Origin: Buttiauxella agrestis
GTDB lineage: Bacteria; Pseudomonadota; Gammaproteobacteria; Enterobacterales; Enterobacteriaceae
NCBI RefSeq assembly: GCF_900446255.1
Contig: NZ_UIGI01000001.1
Location: 832,763-896,762, forward strand
DNA length: 64,000 bases
Reading direction: 5' to 3'
The notes under the pieces are model-generated. The model had not been told where the DNA came from and did no database searches. It saw only the letters and a program-made list of their open reading frames with translations. The position numbers were made by a program, and so were the translations under genes. Of the stretch, positions 7,704 through 16,318 are shown in pieces. Each line of letters opens with the position of its first letter. Position 1 is the first letter of the stretch.

Positions 7704-8045
7704 ATGAAAATGGGTGAAACCCAACGCACGTATAACGACGTGATTACCTGCCATGTTGACGGCAACTTTGATCGCCGTGTCGTGAATATCCCAACCCTCG
7801 GCGTTGAAGTTCAGCCAGGCTGCGTTATCAAATCAGACGGGACTGCCTATGTCTCTGGCTCTGATGCTCTGCTGGTTCTGAGCCATCACCGCGCCGGAAC
7901 TGATGTAAATATCATCGTGGCTGACCGTGGCGTTTATATCCGTGCTGAAACAGTGATCGCCGTTATGGGTGAGACCGTAGGCGCTGCTGCTATTGCTGCA
8001 CTAACTGCTAACGGCAACATTCGTGTTGCACTGGCTGACAAATAA
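7704..8045 (+). CDS. Putative capsid decoration protein
   Basis: The 113-residue product is glycine-, valine- and alanine-rich and predicted largely beta (VVNIPTLGVEVQPG, then VYIRAETVIAVMG), with no signal peptide or membrane span. Its size is close to the 110 residues of lambda gpD, and it sits 25 bases upstream of the major capsid gene, the lambda gpD-gpE order. The role, stabilising an expanded capsid shell, is inferred from context and size; I do not see direct sequence identity to gpD. ATGGAGTGA lies about 10 bases before the ATG. Confidence 0.6.
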   Translation: MKMGETQRTYNDVITCHVDGNFDRRVVNIPTLGVEVQPGCVIKSDGTAYVSGSDALLVLSHHRAGTDVNIIVADRGVYIRAETVIAVMGETVGAAAIAALTANGNIRVALADK

Positions 8046-8070
8046 TCCAACTGATAAGGACATCTAAAAT

Positions 8071-9108
8071 ATGGCTCTTTCTTCCAATTTCGAATACGTA
8101 GATTATTCTGCGTCATTTACCAACATCCCGGCGCGTAACCGCATCCTGACCAACCTCGGGATTTTCCAGCGTGATACTACCGACCAGTTTAAAACCAGCC
8201 TGGATATTCTGGCCCAGATGGGCGACACCGTAGCTCCTGCTGGTATGCGTTTTGGCAGTCAGTGGGGTTCGACTCCTAAGGCGTCCGCCTCTAACCACTT
8301 GATCGAACTGCCGTTATTCCCAACGCAGGACATCATCACGGCAGCAGACGTGCAACCATACCGTAAGGCGGGATCTCCGCTACAGGCCAGCGTGCTGGAT
8401 GCTGTGACCGCTAAAGGTCTGGCTCACTATGAGCGATTCGCGGCTACTCGTGAAAAGATGTTTGCTGAAAGTCTCTTCCGCCACCGCGTGATCGATATGC
8501 AGTACACGGCAGATGGTTCGGAGATCCTTGATTGGTCTGATGAGTTCGGCATTGAACAGAGCACCGGAACAATTTACACGGGTGTCGCTGCCGATCCGTT
8601 AGAGTCGCTCTCTGATGAGGTCAGCAAAATGAAACGCCGTGCGGGTGGCCTGGCCTCTCAGCTCAAGGGCATCTATCTGTTTGCGGGTTCCAACCTGTTC
8701 CAGAAACTGCGATTTAACCCAGCGGTTCGCCAACTCGTACAGTATGGTGTGCTCGATCCTCAGGGCCTGGTTTTCAACCGCGAGATTAACCCGGCATTCA
8801 GTTATTTCGTGCTGGATTCCGTCACCGTGGTTGAGATGAGCGATACCGATTTTTACGGTATTGGCGCGGATCAGGGCTATCTTCTGCCAGTGTTTGATAA
8901 GCCGCTGAGTGGTCAATCTGGAGCCTGGACGAACATTGTCGGGCCGACAAGCCGCAATCTGGAACTGGCATTCGCTGACGTGGTTGATTTCCGCATCTAT
9001 TCCAACACCGATGCGTATAAAAACATTACGTTAAGCTCGGAGTTCTCAATGCTCCCGGTGACCTTCCGTCCTGACCTGGTGACAGCCATCACCAATGACG
9101 CATCGTAA
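8071..9108 (+). CDS. Major capsid protein, lambda gpE type
   Basis: The 345-residue protein matches the length (341) and general layout of the lambda gpE-like major head protein family, an HK97-fold shell subunit. It has the N-terminal arm, a central domain with LFAGSNLFQKLRFNPAVRQL, and a C-terminal FSMLPVTFRPDLVTAI strand typical of this family's end. AAGGACA lies about 10 bases before the ATG. No protease, portal, terminase or tail gene flanks it; the next genes are a small unknown, an unknown on the other strand and the integrase. It may let a satellite build or resize particles using a helper phage's other parts. Confidence 0.8.
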   Translation: MALSSNFEYVDYSASFTNIPARNRILTNLGIFQRDTTDQFKTSLDILAQMGDTVAPAGMRFGSQWGSTPKASASNHLIELPLFPTQDIITAADVQPYRKAGSPLQASVLDAVTAKGLAHYERFAATREKMFAESLFRHRVIDMQYTADGSEILDWSDEFGIEQSTGTIYTGVAADPLESLSDEVSKMKRRAGGLASQLKGIYLFAGSNLFQKLRFNPAVRQLVQYGVLDPQGLVFNREINPAFSYFVLDSVTVVEMSDTDFYGIGADQGYLLPVFDKPLSGQSGAWTNIVGPTSRNLELAFADVVDFRIYSNTDAYKNITLSSEFSMLPVTFRPDLVTAITNDAS

Positions 9109-9203
9109 TCAGGCGAAGTAACAGCCCAACGGGATAAGACCCAGGGGCTAACGGTTTTGGGGGCCATTATTTGGCCCCTCCGTCATTATGGAGAGGTAAA
9201 TAT

Positions 9204-9494
9204 ATGCAATTGAAGATTCTGGGTGTGGGCAACGCGCTGTTGCTGTCTGTCAGCGTCAAGACGCTTGATGATGCCGGAATTTTAAATATCAGCGGTCTCT
9301 GCCGTAAGCTGAACGTGAAACGCTCAACATTTCTAAGCAAGGTCGCCAGCGTGGGACTTGAGAAATCTATCATCTATTACGCAGCGATCAAAAAACAGCG
9401 GGATGTGCTCGCCACATTATCAGAGAAAGATGCAGCCGCTTTTCTCGCTGCATGTAATGTAGGCAATAACAACACCAACAACGCTACACATTAA
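9204..9494 (+). CDS. Small unknown protein after the capsid gene
   Basis: The 96-residue product starts at ATG 9204 with GAGAGGT about 7 bases upstream. An earlier in-frame ATG at 9171 lies inside a GC-rich hairpin and is not favoured. The middle (ISGLCRKLNVKRSTFLSKVAS, then KSIIYYAAIKKQRD) reads like a helix-turn-helix followed by a helix, so a small DNA-binding protein is possible. The C-terminus is N/T-rich. It is followed immediately by a terminator, closing the capsid transcription unit. Confidence 0.6.
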   Translation: MQLKILGVGNALLLSVSVKTLDDAGILNISGLCRKLNVKRSTFLSKVASVGLEKSIIYYAAIKKQRDVLATLSEKDAAAFLAACNVGNNNTNNATH

Positions 9495-9523
9495 ACCGGA
9501 CGGGTAAACCGCCCGGTTTTTTT
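9495..9523 (+). terminator. Intrinsic terminator after the capsid transcription unit
   Basis: ACCGGACGG pairs with CCGCCCGGT (one A-C mismatch) around the loop GTAAA and is followed by seven T. It lies directly after the stop codon of the gene at 9204-9494. Confidence 0.8.
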
Positions 9524-9542
9524 ATGCTTAAAATCCTGAATA

Positions 9543-9884
9543 TTACTTAATTTCACGAGTGAAATTTATGTTCTGACCGTCATACTCACCATCACGTGAG
9601 ATCGTGATTGAAAACCGCTTAAACTTCGACACGAATTCATCAGCACTGACGTCTACAGAGACGCGATGTGTTGTACCGTCCGCCTTTAAGATGTAAGCAT
9701 CAATATCAGTAGCATTAGGTATGGACGAAAATTCAACGGCAATAATAGTTTCCCCGGTTGCCAACTTCCCTGCTTTTTTCAATAGGTCTTCAATATTGTC
9801 AATTCCGACCTCCGCATCATCGGCTGCGACAGTACCTTTCCAATCGTTATATTGAGTTCCGGCACCAAATGTTTTGCTTTCCAT
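9543..9884 (-). CDS. Unknown 113-residue acidic protein, possible cargo gene
   Basis: A GGGGAG box about 5 bases before the ATG at 9884 supports this start. The product is acidic (ADDAEVGIDNIEDLLKK near residues 21-37), then predicted beta-rich, ending FTREIK. No signal peptide, membrane segment or catalytic motif is visible and I do not recognise a family. It is convergent with the capsid operon and downstream of the integrase on the same strand. This is the usual position of lone accessory genes in integrative elements. Confidence 0.6.
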   Translation of the reverse strand: MESKTFGAGTQYNDWKGTVAADDAEVGIDNIEDLLKKAGKLATGETIIAVEFSSIPNATDIDAYILKADGTTHRVSVDVSADEFVSKFKRFSITISRDGEYDGQNINFTREIK

Positions 9885-9969
9885 ACCACTCCCCTATGAT
9901 TAATTTTACAAAAAGATACATTAAGCAAAACCATGAAATCATCAAGATGTTTTTGAAAAAAAAGACTTT

Positions 9970-11187
9970 TTAAGTAAGGTTATAAGACACCAACTCGACA
10001 TATTCTGATAGCTCCTTGATGCTGGCCCCCTGGCTGTAGGTGCGGAAGGCTTCCGTTTTCGCCTTCTGTTCAGTGTGTCCGGTGATGGCCCCAATTCTTT
10101 GCTCAGGAATTCCAGCACGGTCTAAGCAGGTGATGAACATCCCGCGCAAGCTGTGGAAGCATTGCCGATCTGTAGCGGTAGGCAATACACGGCGGCGTAG
10201 CCTGGTGAACGCTTGAGAATAGAAGGGGCCTTTCTTGCCGTCAGCGCGGCTAATCTTGTTAGCCTGTGGGAATAGATATTCGCCGCAATTATGACTCAGG
10301 TATTCATCGACAATCGCGGATAGCTTAGGGTGAATCGGCACATGTCTGATCCCTGCTTTCGTCTTTGACTTCGAAATGTAGAAACAGCGCACACCGTCCA
10401 CCGTCTGGATCTCTGATTTCTTGAGGCTTGCCAGTTCATCAAGGCGACATCCTGAAAATAGTCCCATTATGATGATGTTCTTGATCTCCAGCTCTGCTGC
10501 ATCAAGTAGCTTTTGCATCTGGTCAAGCTCGAACGGTTCGTAACTTTCGATTGTACGCCGTGCTTCCAGATTGTGGTTGTGGAAGGGGTTTCCCTCGGGG
10601 ATGGCATCGTAAGATCTCAGAGCGAACTCGTACAGACTGCCCAGGCAGGTTAGCCAGTTCTGTAAAGTCTGACCCGCAACCCGTTCTTGTTGTGTTCTGA
10701 TGAACTGCGTCACCAAGCGTCGCCCGATTAGATCGATCTTGATGTCTGTTTCCTGGGTGGTGGCAAGAAAGACCTCCACGGCGCGGGCTGATTTGCTCAG
10801 AGTGGAGTAGGAGCGACGGTTTTTGTAGTTTTCGCTGTACTCATCGCGGATCTCGCAAAGAGTGGGGGACGTGGTTTTATCCTCGTCTGGCTTGCCGCGT
10901 CTGTCCTCGATCTCATTGTTGGTGCTTACCTCCTGATAGAGAGACGCGATAGCGCCTGAGATGCGTTTCTCCTCAGTATCTGGCCTTGACTTCTCTTTCA
11001 ACTTATTGAATTCAATAAGAAGATGGTTTCTGAATTGCCGGGCCTTAACGATATCTTTTGTGCCCGTGGACTTGCGCCAGGCGCGCTTATGTCCGAATAC
11101 GTGGCGCATGTATTTAGGTACGAAGATCTGGAAAATCCACAGCCCGGATTTGTTCTGAAAAAGGTACTGATTGTTGTTGATCGCCAT
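9970..11187 (-). CDS. int: Full-length tyrosine integrase of the tRNA-Gly island
   Basis: The 405-residue enzyme should catalyse site-specific integration and excision. It begins NQYLFQNKSGLWIFQIFVPK, an N-terminal arm-binding type start, followed by a core-binding domain (about 120-220). The catalytic domain has arginine I in GLFSGCRLDELASL, HSLRG (H-x-x-R), the second histidine in ITGHTEQK, and a C-terminal tyrosine in FRTYSQG. GAGGA precedes the ATG. The start codon lies about 60 bases from a tRNA-Gly 3' fragment, so int reads away from its attachment site. Confidence 0.93.
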   Translation of the reverse strand: MAINNNQYLFQNKSGLWIFQIFVPKYMRHVFGHKRAWRKSTGTKDIVKARQFRNHLLIEFNKLKEKSRPDTEEKRISGAIASLYQEVSTNNEIEDRRGKPDEDKTTSPTLCEIRDEYSENYKNRRSYSTLSKSARAVEVFLATTQETDIKIDLIGRRLVTQFIRTQQERVAGQTLQNWLTCLGSLYEFALRSYDAIPEGNPFHNHNLEARRTIESYEPFELDQMQKLLDAAELEIKNIIIMGLFSGCRLDELASLKKSEIQTVDGVRCFYISKSKTKAGIRHVPIHPKLSAIVDEYLSHNCGEYLFPQANKISRADGKKGPFYSQAFTRLRRRVLPTATDRQCFHSLRGMFITCLDRAGIPEQRIGAITGHTEQKAKTEAFRTYSQGASIKELSEYVELVSYNLT

Positions 11188-11249
11188 GACATTGATCCTC
11201 TATAGTCACGCAATCAGGTACAGCGCCCTGTACAATATCGAGATGGAGT

Positions 11250-11303
11250 GAACGAGAGCTTCCCAAGCTGCATACGAGGGTTCGATTCCCTTCACCCGCT
11301 CCA
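11250..11303 (+). other. attR-like 3' fragment of tRNA-Gly(CCC)
   Basis: The sequence matches the 3' half of enterobacterial glyU: an anticodon loop TTCCCAA (anticodon CCC), the T-arm GAGGGTTCGATTCCCTTC, the acceptor strand CACCCGC and an encoded CCA at 11301-11303. The 5' half is replaced by unrelated sequence, so no cloverleaf can form. The anticodon stem is mismatched (AGAGC against GCTGC), as expected if the crossover joined element DNA to chromosomal DNA near the anticodon loop. The intact tRNA should lie at the left end of the element, outside this window. Confidence 0.8.
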
Positions 11304-11370
11304 GATTCAACTCCTCTGAACATCACCCTCGTCGATTAACCATTCTGATTTGTATTCTTCACATCTAAAA

Positions 11371-12345
11371 TCAAGCGCTTGTGCGAACGATCAGTTTAAC
11401 CGGCAACAGCTCATTTTCACTTTCTGACGATGACAGCAGCATTTCTACGGCTCGTTTCCCCAGGGTGATTCTGTCTATGGCAAGCGTAGTCAGCGCAGGA
11501 TTTACATGGCCGGCTAGCTCAATATCATCAAAACCCGCAATCGCCAGATCTTCCGGAACCCTAATCCCTTTTGACTGACAATAGTTCAGCGCCACAATTG
11601 CCGCAGCATCGTTGTAGCAAAATAGGGCGTCCGGTGGCTCCGGTAGCGCCATCAGTTCATCGAGGGCATATTCCAGAGATTGAGTTAGCTCGGTTAATGA
11701 TGGGGCTGTCACTTCGTAGTCGGGCGACATCAGCATTCCGGCCTCAAACAACGCCTGTCGATAGCCGCGTTCCCTTTGCCGGATGCTGTAATGCGCAAGA
11801 CTACTCGCCATAAAAGCAATCCGCTTATATCCCCGCTCAATGAGATGTTTTGTGACCAGCATGCTGCCCTGGTAGTTATCCGGGTTAATACTTCTCATGC
11901 CAGGAATCGCATGATCGACAAGGACAAGAGGCAAAGACATTTGTCTTATCTCTGCCATGATCTCCGGTTCAATAAAGCCTACGCAAAGCAGTGCATCAGG
12001 GGCATGCTGCAACACTTGCTGTTGAATGTTATCGGTCGGCCCAATAACCAGAAAACTCAGGGCTATGCTGCGTCCGCTGCAAGCGTTTTCGACTGAGAGC
12101 AGGAGAGGGGAATAGAAACTCATCGCATTCGTCGTGTTGTGCTGTCTGTGAAGAATGAAGAGAATCTTTTTTATCTTGCTGTCCTGTAGCCGGGAAAAGT
12201 CATAGCCGAGCTCTTTGGCCGTTTGCATAATGCGTTGCCTGGTTTCATCGCTCAAACCCGGACGATTGTTCAGTGCGAGTGAAACCGCGCCAACCGATAC
12301 CCCTGATTTTTGAGCAATGTCTCTGACTCTGACAGCCTTCAGCAT
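11371..12345 (-). CDS. LacI-family sugar-responsive repressor of the beta-glucoside locus
   Basis: The 324-residue protein has an N-terminal LacI helix-turn-helix (RVRDIAQKSGVSVGAVSLAL, residues 6-25) and a hinge helix region ending ELGYDFSRL. A periplasmic-binding-like ligand domain follows, with FCYNDAAAIVAL and IAGFDDIELAGHVNPALTT near the C-terminus. AGGA precedes the ATG. It lies downstream of the ROK kinase on the same strand and next to the divergent GH1-PTS operon, so it most likely binds the two 13-bp palindromes at 13331 and 13444. Its inducer is probably a phosphorylated beta-glucoside, by inference. Confidence 0.88.
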   Translation of the reverse strand: MLKAVRVRDIAQKSGVSVGAVSLALNNRPGLSDETRQRIMQTAKELGYDFSRLQDSKIKKILFILHRQHNTTNAMSFYSPLLLSVENACSGRSIALSFLVIGPTDNIQQQVLQHAPDALLCVGFIEPEIMAEIRQMSLPLVLVDHAIPGMRSINPDNYQGSMLVTKHLIERGYKRIAFMASSLAHYSIRQRERGYRQALFEAGMLMSPDYEVTAPSLTELTQSLEYALDELMALPEPPDALFCYNDAAAIVALNYCQSKGIRVPEDLAIAGFDDIELAGHVNPALTTLAIDRITLGKRAVEMLLSSSESENELLPVKLIVRTSA

Positions 12346-12392
12346 GCTTTTCCTACCCTTCGATAATTCAAAATAAACGGTGATGTCCCATG

Positions 12393-13313
12393 TTAACCCA
12401 GTCTATGGGCCACATCACGCCCTAACCATGCCGCACCACGCACGCCGCTACTATCCCCGTGCATGGCGGGTACGATTGGCGTTGAACAGGAAGTATTGAA
12501 TACGTAGCGGCTCACACTCTCCGTAAGATGGCTGAATATCGCCGGGTAGCGTGAAACTCCACCGCCAACAACAATAATATTCGGGTCACAAATGTTGATA
12601 ACCGAGGCCAGGGATCGGGCGAGTTGGTCGAGGAACGTGCGATAAAGCGCCACTGCCGCTGTGTTTTCCTGCTCGATGAGCGCGAATACTCCCTTCGCAT
12701 CCAGTGAACTGCCCTGGATTAACCCAAACTGACGCGCCAATCCGGTTCCTGAAATAAACGACTCCGTGCAATTAAACCTACCGCAATAGCATTTTACGGG
12801 AGGGCCATCGTCACGCTCGTTATAAAGCGGCAGAGGATTATGTCCCCATTCTCCGGCATTGCCGTTGTGGCCGCGCCAGAGGGTTTTATCCATACAAAGC
12901 CCACCGCCACAGCCTGTTCCGAGGATGGCACCAAACACGCTTCTCGCTTGCGCCCCCGCGCCATCGGTGGCTTCTGACAGCGTGAAACAGTTCGCGTCAT
13001 TATCCCAGGCAACCGGTTGTTCGAGTAAGCGCTCAAGATCATGCATCAACGGATGCTGGTTGATGACCACGATATTTGAATTTTTGATAAGCCCCGTTGC
13101 GGCATCTTCGGTGCCTGGCAGGCAAATACCGATGCTGACAGGTTCCGGAACCAAGTTGCGCATCTCCTGAATAAAGTTCACCAGCGAGGTCAGAAACGCA
13201 CTGTAGTCACCCTTAACGGTGGCGATTCGCTTCGTCGTCAGTACCTTTCCGCAATCGTCCAGAATGACGGCTTCCGTTTTGGTCCCACCAATATCCAGTC
13301 CCATGCTTAACAC
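12393..13313 (-). CDS. ROK-family sugar kinase
   Basis: The 306-residue protein begins with the ATP-binding motif DIGGTKTEAVI. It then shows DNDANCFTLSEA, carrying the catalytic aspartate in NDANC, the GTGCGGG phosphate loop, and EWGHNP followed by CYCGRFNCTESF, the ROK zinc-binding site. It resembles fructokinase Mak and NagK. With a GH1 phospho-glucosidase and PTS next door, it could phosphorylate the free sugar released by hydrolysis, but the substrate is not readable. GTG 13313 is chosen because GGAGG (13320-13324 on this strand) lies 6 bases upstream; an ATG three codons later is the alternative. Confidence 0.88.
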   Translation of the reverse strand: MLSMGLDIGGTKTEAVILDDCGKVLTTKRIATVKGDYSAFLTSLVNFIQEMRNLVPEPVSIGICLPGTEDAATGLIKNSNIVVINQHPLMHDLERLLEQPVAWDNDANCFTLSEATDGAGAQARSVFGAILGTGCGGGLCMDKTLWRGHNGNAGEWGHNPLPLYNERDDGPPVKCYCGRFNCTESFISGTGLARQFGLIQGSSLDAKGVFALIEQENTAAVALYRTFLDQLARSLASVINICDPNIIVVGGGVSRYPAIFSHLTESVSRYVFNTSCSTPIVPAMHGDSSGVRGAAWLGRDVAHRLG

Positions 13314-13330
13314 GCATTACCTCCGGTATT

Positions 13331-13343
13331 TGTTTACTAAACA
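13331..13343. promoter_or_regulatory. Candidate operator, 13-bp palindrome, kinase side
   Basis: TGTTTACTAAACA is perfectly palindromic around its central C. It sits 18 bases upstream of the ROK kinase start. An identical copy lies at 13444-13456. Binding by the adjacent LacI-type repressor is inferred. Confidence 0.6.
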
Positions 13344-13443
13344 GTGATTTTGCTCGTTATCCTAGGCTAAAAATTCGCCATTAAAACTGTAATGTTCACC
13401 AATGGTGACTGCAATCACATAAACAGAATAACTAAAAATGATG

Positions 13444-13456
13444 TGTTTACTAAACA
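13444..13456. promoter_or_regulatory. Candidate operator, 13-bp palindrome, GH1-PTS side
   Basis: This is the second exact copy of TGTTTACTAAACA, 113 bp from the first and 96 bases before the GH1 start. The two copies bracket the divergent promoter region, an arrangement compatible with repression loops. Confidence 0.6.
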
Positions 13457-13551
13457 AAATTAAAGACCATATGATTGAAATGGTTAACGGGGTTTGACCA
13501 AAAAAAGTGCATTTATCGAATTTATAAGCAACTGAATAACAGGGAAGCCGC

Positions 13552-14985
13552 ATGAATCTCAAAGCTGAATTTTTATCTTTCCCAGAAGGTTTCTGGTGGG
13601 GTAGCGCCTGGTCTGCTGAGCAGGCAGAGGGCCGTGGCAATACGGGCAAAGGGCGTACTCAGTGGGATATGTCGTGGGATGCGCATCCAAATCGTTTCTA
13701 TCATGGTGTGAATACCGAGGTTACGACGGATTTTTTCAATCGCTATGTCGATGATATCCAGCTGATGAAGCAAACCGGTCATAACTCGTTCCGTCTGTCG
13801 ATTTCCTGGGCGCGTATGTTCCCGCAGGGCACTGGTGAAGTCAGCGCTGAAGCGGTGACGTTTTATCGCGCCATGCTCAGTGAGATGGTGGCGCAAGATA
13901 TCAAGCCATTTGCCAACCTGTACCACTTCGATATGCCAGAAGAAATGATGAAAATAGGCGGATGGGAAAACCGCGCCGTCGTTGATGCCTACGTCAATTT
14001 CTGCGCCACCTGCTTCCGTGAATTCGGCGATCTGGTCTGCCATTGGTTTACGTTTAACGAGCCTTTAGGGCCAGTGTTGGGCGGGTACATGGAAGATTTC
14101 CATTATCCCAACGTTATCGACTTTAAACGTGGCGTACAGGTGGGTTTCAACACGATTCTTGCCAGTTCCCTTGCCATTAAAGCGTTCAAAGAACAGCAGA
14201 GTATTGATAAAAATCGCAGTAGCAAAATTGGCATCATCCTTAACCTCAGCCCGACCTATCCCCGCAGTGAAAATCCGTTGGATGTAGAGGCGGCGGAATA
14301 CGCAGACCTGTTCTACAACCGCAGTTTCCTCGACCCGTCAGTTAAAGGGACTTTCCCGGCCAAACTGGTTGAGACGCTGCGTCTGCATGACCTCATGCCT
14401 TGTCATACTGAGCAGGATTTATGTGATATCCGCGAGAACACCGTCCAGATTTTAGGTCTCAACTACTACGAACCACGGCGGGTGAAAGCGCGTACTCACG
14501 CTGTTAATCCTCGCTCCCCGTTTATGCCTGAATGGTATTTCGAAAGTTACGTCATGCCTGGCCGTAAATTCAATCCTCATCGCGGATGGGAAATCTACGA
14601 GCAGGGTATTTACGATCTGTGCATCGACATCCGGGACAACTACGGCAACATTGAATCCTTCATCTCTGAAAGCGGAATGGGGGTCTCAAACGAAGAGCGT
14701 TTCATGCGCGACGGACAGGTGCAGGACGACTATCGCATCGGTTTTATCCAGAACCATCTGGCTTACCTCCACCAGGCTATTACTGACGGCTGCAACATTA
14801 AAGGCTATCACCTGTGGACCTTTATTGACTGCTGGTCATGGATTAACGCCTACAAAAACCGTTACGGGCTGGTCAGTCTTGATCTGGATACGCAGCAGCG
14901 CACCATCAAGAAAAGCGGTGAGTTTTATCAGGCATTGAGCCGGGACAATGGCTTTCGTTTCAACGGACTGTACGTGGACTTTTGA
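13552..14985 (+). CDS. GH1 6-phospho-beta-glucosidase
   Basis: This 477-residue glycoside hydrolase family 1 enzyme should hydrolyse PTS-imported phospho-beta-glucosides to glucose-6-phosphate and an aglycone or sugar in the cytoplasm. It has the N-terminal FPEGFWWGSAWSAEQAEG, the acid/base glutamate in TFNEP (E170) and the nucleophile glutamate in ISESGMG (E373). The nucleophile motif is ESG and not the commoner ENG, which marks a distinct GH1 branch. AGGGA precedes the ATG. It is the first gene of an operon with EIIC (12 bases downstream) and EIIB. Exact substrate is unknown. Confidence 0.9.
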   Translation: MNLKAEFLSFPEGFWWGSAWSAEQAEGRGNTGKGRTQWDMSWDAHPNRFYHGVNTEVTTDFFNRYVDDIQLMKQTGHNSFRLSISWARMFPQGTGEVSAEAVTFYRAMLSEMVAQDIKPFANLYHFDMPEEMMKIGGWENRAVVDAYVNFCATCFREFGDLVCHWFTFNEPLGPVLGGYMEDFHYPNVIDFKRGVQVGFNTILASSLAIKAFKEQQSIDKNRSSKIGIILNLSPTYPRSENPLDVEAAEYADLFYNRSFLDPSVKGTFPAKLVETLRLHDLMPCHTEQDLCDIRENTVQILGLNYYEPRRVKARTHAVNPRSPFMPEWYFESYVMPGRKFNPHRGWEIYEQGIYDLCIDIRDNYGNIESFISESGMGVSNEERFMRDGQVQDDYRIGFIQNHLAYLHQAITDGCNIKGYHLWTFIDCWSWINAYKNRYGLVSLDLDTQQRTIKKSGEFYQALSRDNGFRFNGLYVDF

Positions 14986-14997
14986 GGCCAATACGCA

Positions 14998-16314
14998 ATG
15001 AAATTACTCGATCAAGCAGTGAACGTCGCCCAGCGTATCGGCGGCCAGGTTCATTTGCGCTCATTACGCGATGCGTTTGCCACCCTGATGCCGTTCTTTG
15101 TATTGGCGGGTCTGATGGTACTCATCAATAACACCCTTATTAAACCTGACGGGATACTTTCCGGGGTTATCAGTAACGACCATCTCGCTCACTGGCAGCA
15201 GGTGGGGAATTCTATCGTTAATGGCTCGCTTAACTTTATTTCGGTGCTGATAGCCGGGGCGATTGCCTATCACCTTTGCCAAAATAAGGGGTATGCGGAC
15301 CCCATCGCGCCGGTTTTGCTCTCTATTGCTACGGTTGTCATTTTCATGCCGGAAAGCATTCAGTTGACCGACGTACTGACGCAAAAAGGCGTGACCGTAA
15401 CGGGCGGGATTTCATTTGCTTCTACCGGTTCTGCCGGGATGTTCGTCGGGATCCTGACTGGCCTTGTGGTGACATCACTGTTCATCCGCCTGGCGAATGC
15501 CAAACGTTTACAGGTGAATATCAGCGGCGGGGCGATTCCCCCGGCCGTGGTGCGATCCTTCAACACGCTCATCCCTATTATGTTGACGATGATCGCGTTT
15601 GCATTGTTTTCCTTTGCGGTGCAGAGCCTTAGCGGCATGGACGTCAACACGCTAATCGCAACGTTGATTCAGCAACCCCTGAAATCCGTGACGACCAGCT
15701 TGCCAGGATTCCTGCTGATTACTACGGTGGCGAACCTCTTCTTCTCCGTGGGAATACACCAGGGCGTAATCTCGGGCGCATTGCTGGACCCTTTCCTGTT
15801 AAACAACATGCAGGAAAACACCCTCGCTTTTGCTCAACACCAGGATATCCCCAACATCATCTGCATGGCATTTAAAGACACGTTTGGGGTGATGGGGGGA
15901 TCGGGGAATACCATTGCGTTGCTTATCGCCATTTACCTCTTCAGCCGAAAGGCGGATTACCGCGACATTGCCAAGCTCTCTACCGCACCATGCCTGTTCA
16001 ATATCAGTGAGCCGATTATTTTTGGCCTGCCAATCGTGTTTAACCCGGTGCTGATCATCCCGTTCGTCCTCGCCCCCGTCATCAGCTTAACGACGGCGTA
16101 TTACGCGACCGCCTGGGGCTGGATTAACCATGTGACGGTGCAGATCCCCTGGACTACACCCCCGATTATCTCTGGATTTCTGGCAACGGGTGGCGACTGG
16201 CGCGCATCTGCTCTGCAGGCCGTGTTAATTGCCATCACCGTTTGCTTCTATCTGCCGTTCCTCAAGTTTGCCGAGCGCGTTGCACTGGCGCAGGCTGCAT
16301 CGTCCCAAGGATAA
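14998..16314 (+). CDS. PTS EIIC permease, lactose/cellobiose family
   Basis: The 438-residue polytopic membrane protein forms the sugar channel of a Lac-family phosphotransferase system. It has the family signature NISEPIIFGLPIVFNPVLIIP and PWTTPPIISGF near the C-terminus, with about ten hydrophobic segments before them. A GAGG box lies 10 bases before the ATG and overlaps the end of the GH1 gene. EIIB follows 4 bases after the stop. No EIIA gene is present, so phosphate must come from an EIIA encoded elsewhere, such as a ChbA or another Lac-type protein. Confidence 0.92.
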   Translation: MKLLDQAVNVAQRIGGQVHLRSLRDAFATLMPFFVLAGLMVLINNTLIKPDGILSGVISNDHLAHWQQVGNSIVNGSLNFISVLIAGAIAYHLCQNKGYADPIAPVLLSIATVVIFMPESIQLTDVLTQKGVTVTGGISFASTGSAGMFVGILTGLVVTSLFIRLANAKRLQVNISGGAIPPAVVRSFNTLIPIMLTMIAFALFSFAVQSLSGMDVNTLIATLIQQPLKSVTTSLPGFLLITTVANLFFSVGIHQGVISGALLDPFLLNNMQENTLAFAQHQDIPNIICMAFKDTFGVMGGSGNTIALLIAIYLFSRKADYRDIAKLSTAPCLFNISEPIIFGLPIVFNPVLIIPFVLAPVISLTTAYYATAWGWINHVTVQIPWTTPPIISGFLATGGDWRASALQAVLIAITVCFYLPFLKFAERVALAQAASSQG

Positions 16315-16318
16315 GAAA

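Noticed and set aside
2813-11303. CRISPR array or insertion sequence in the mobile region.
   Set aside because: The direct repeats are too few and irregular for CRISPR, and no transposase frame or terminal inverted repeats with target duplication were found.
11228-11303. A complete functional tRNA-Gly gene.
   Set aside because: The 5' acceptor strand and D-arm are missing and the anticodon stem is mismatched, so only a 3' fragment is present.
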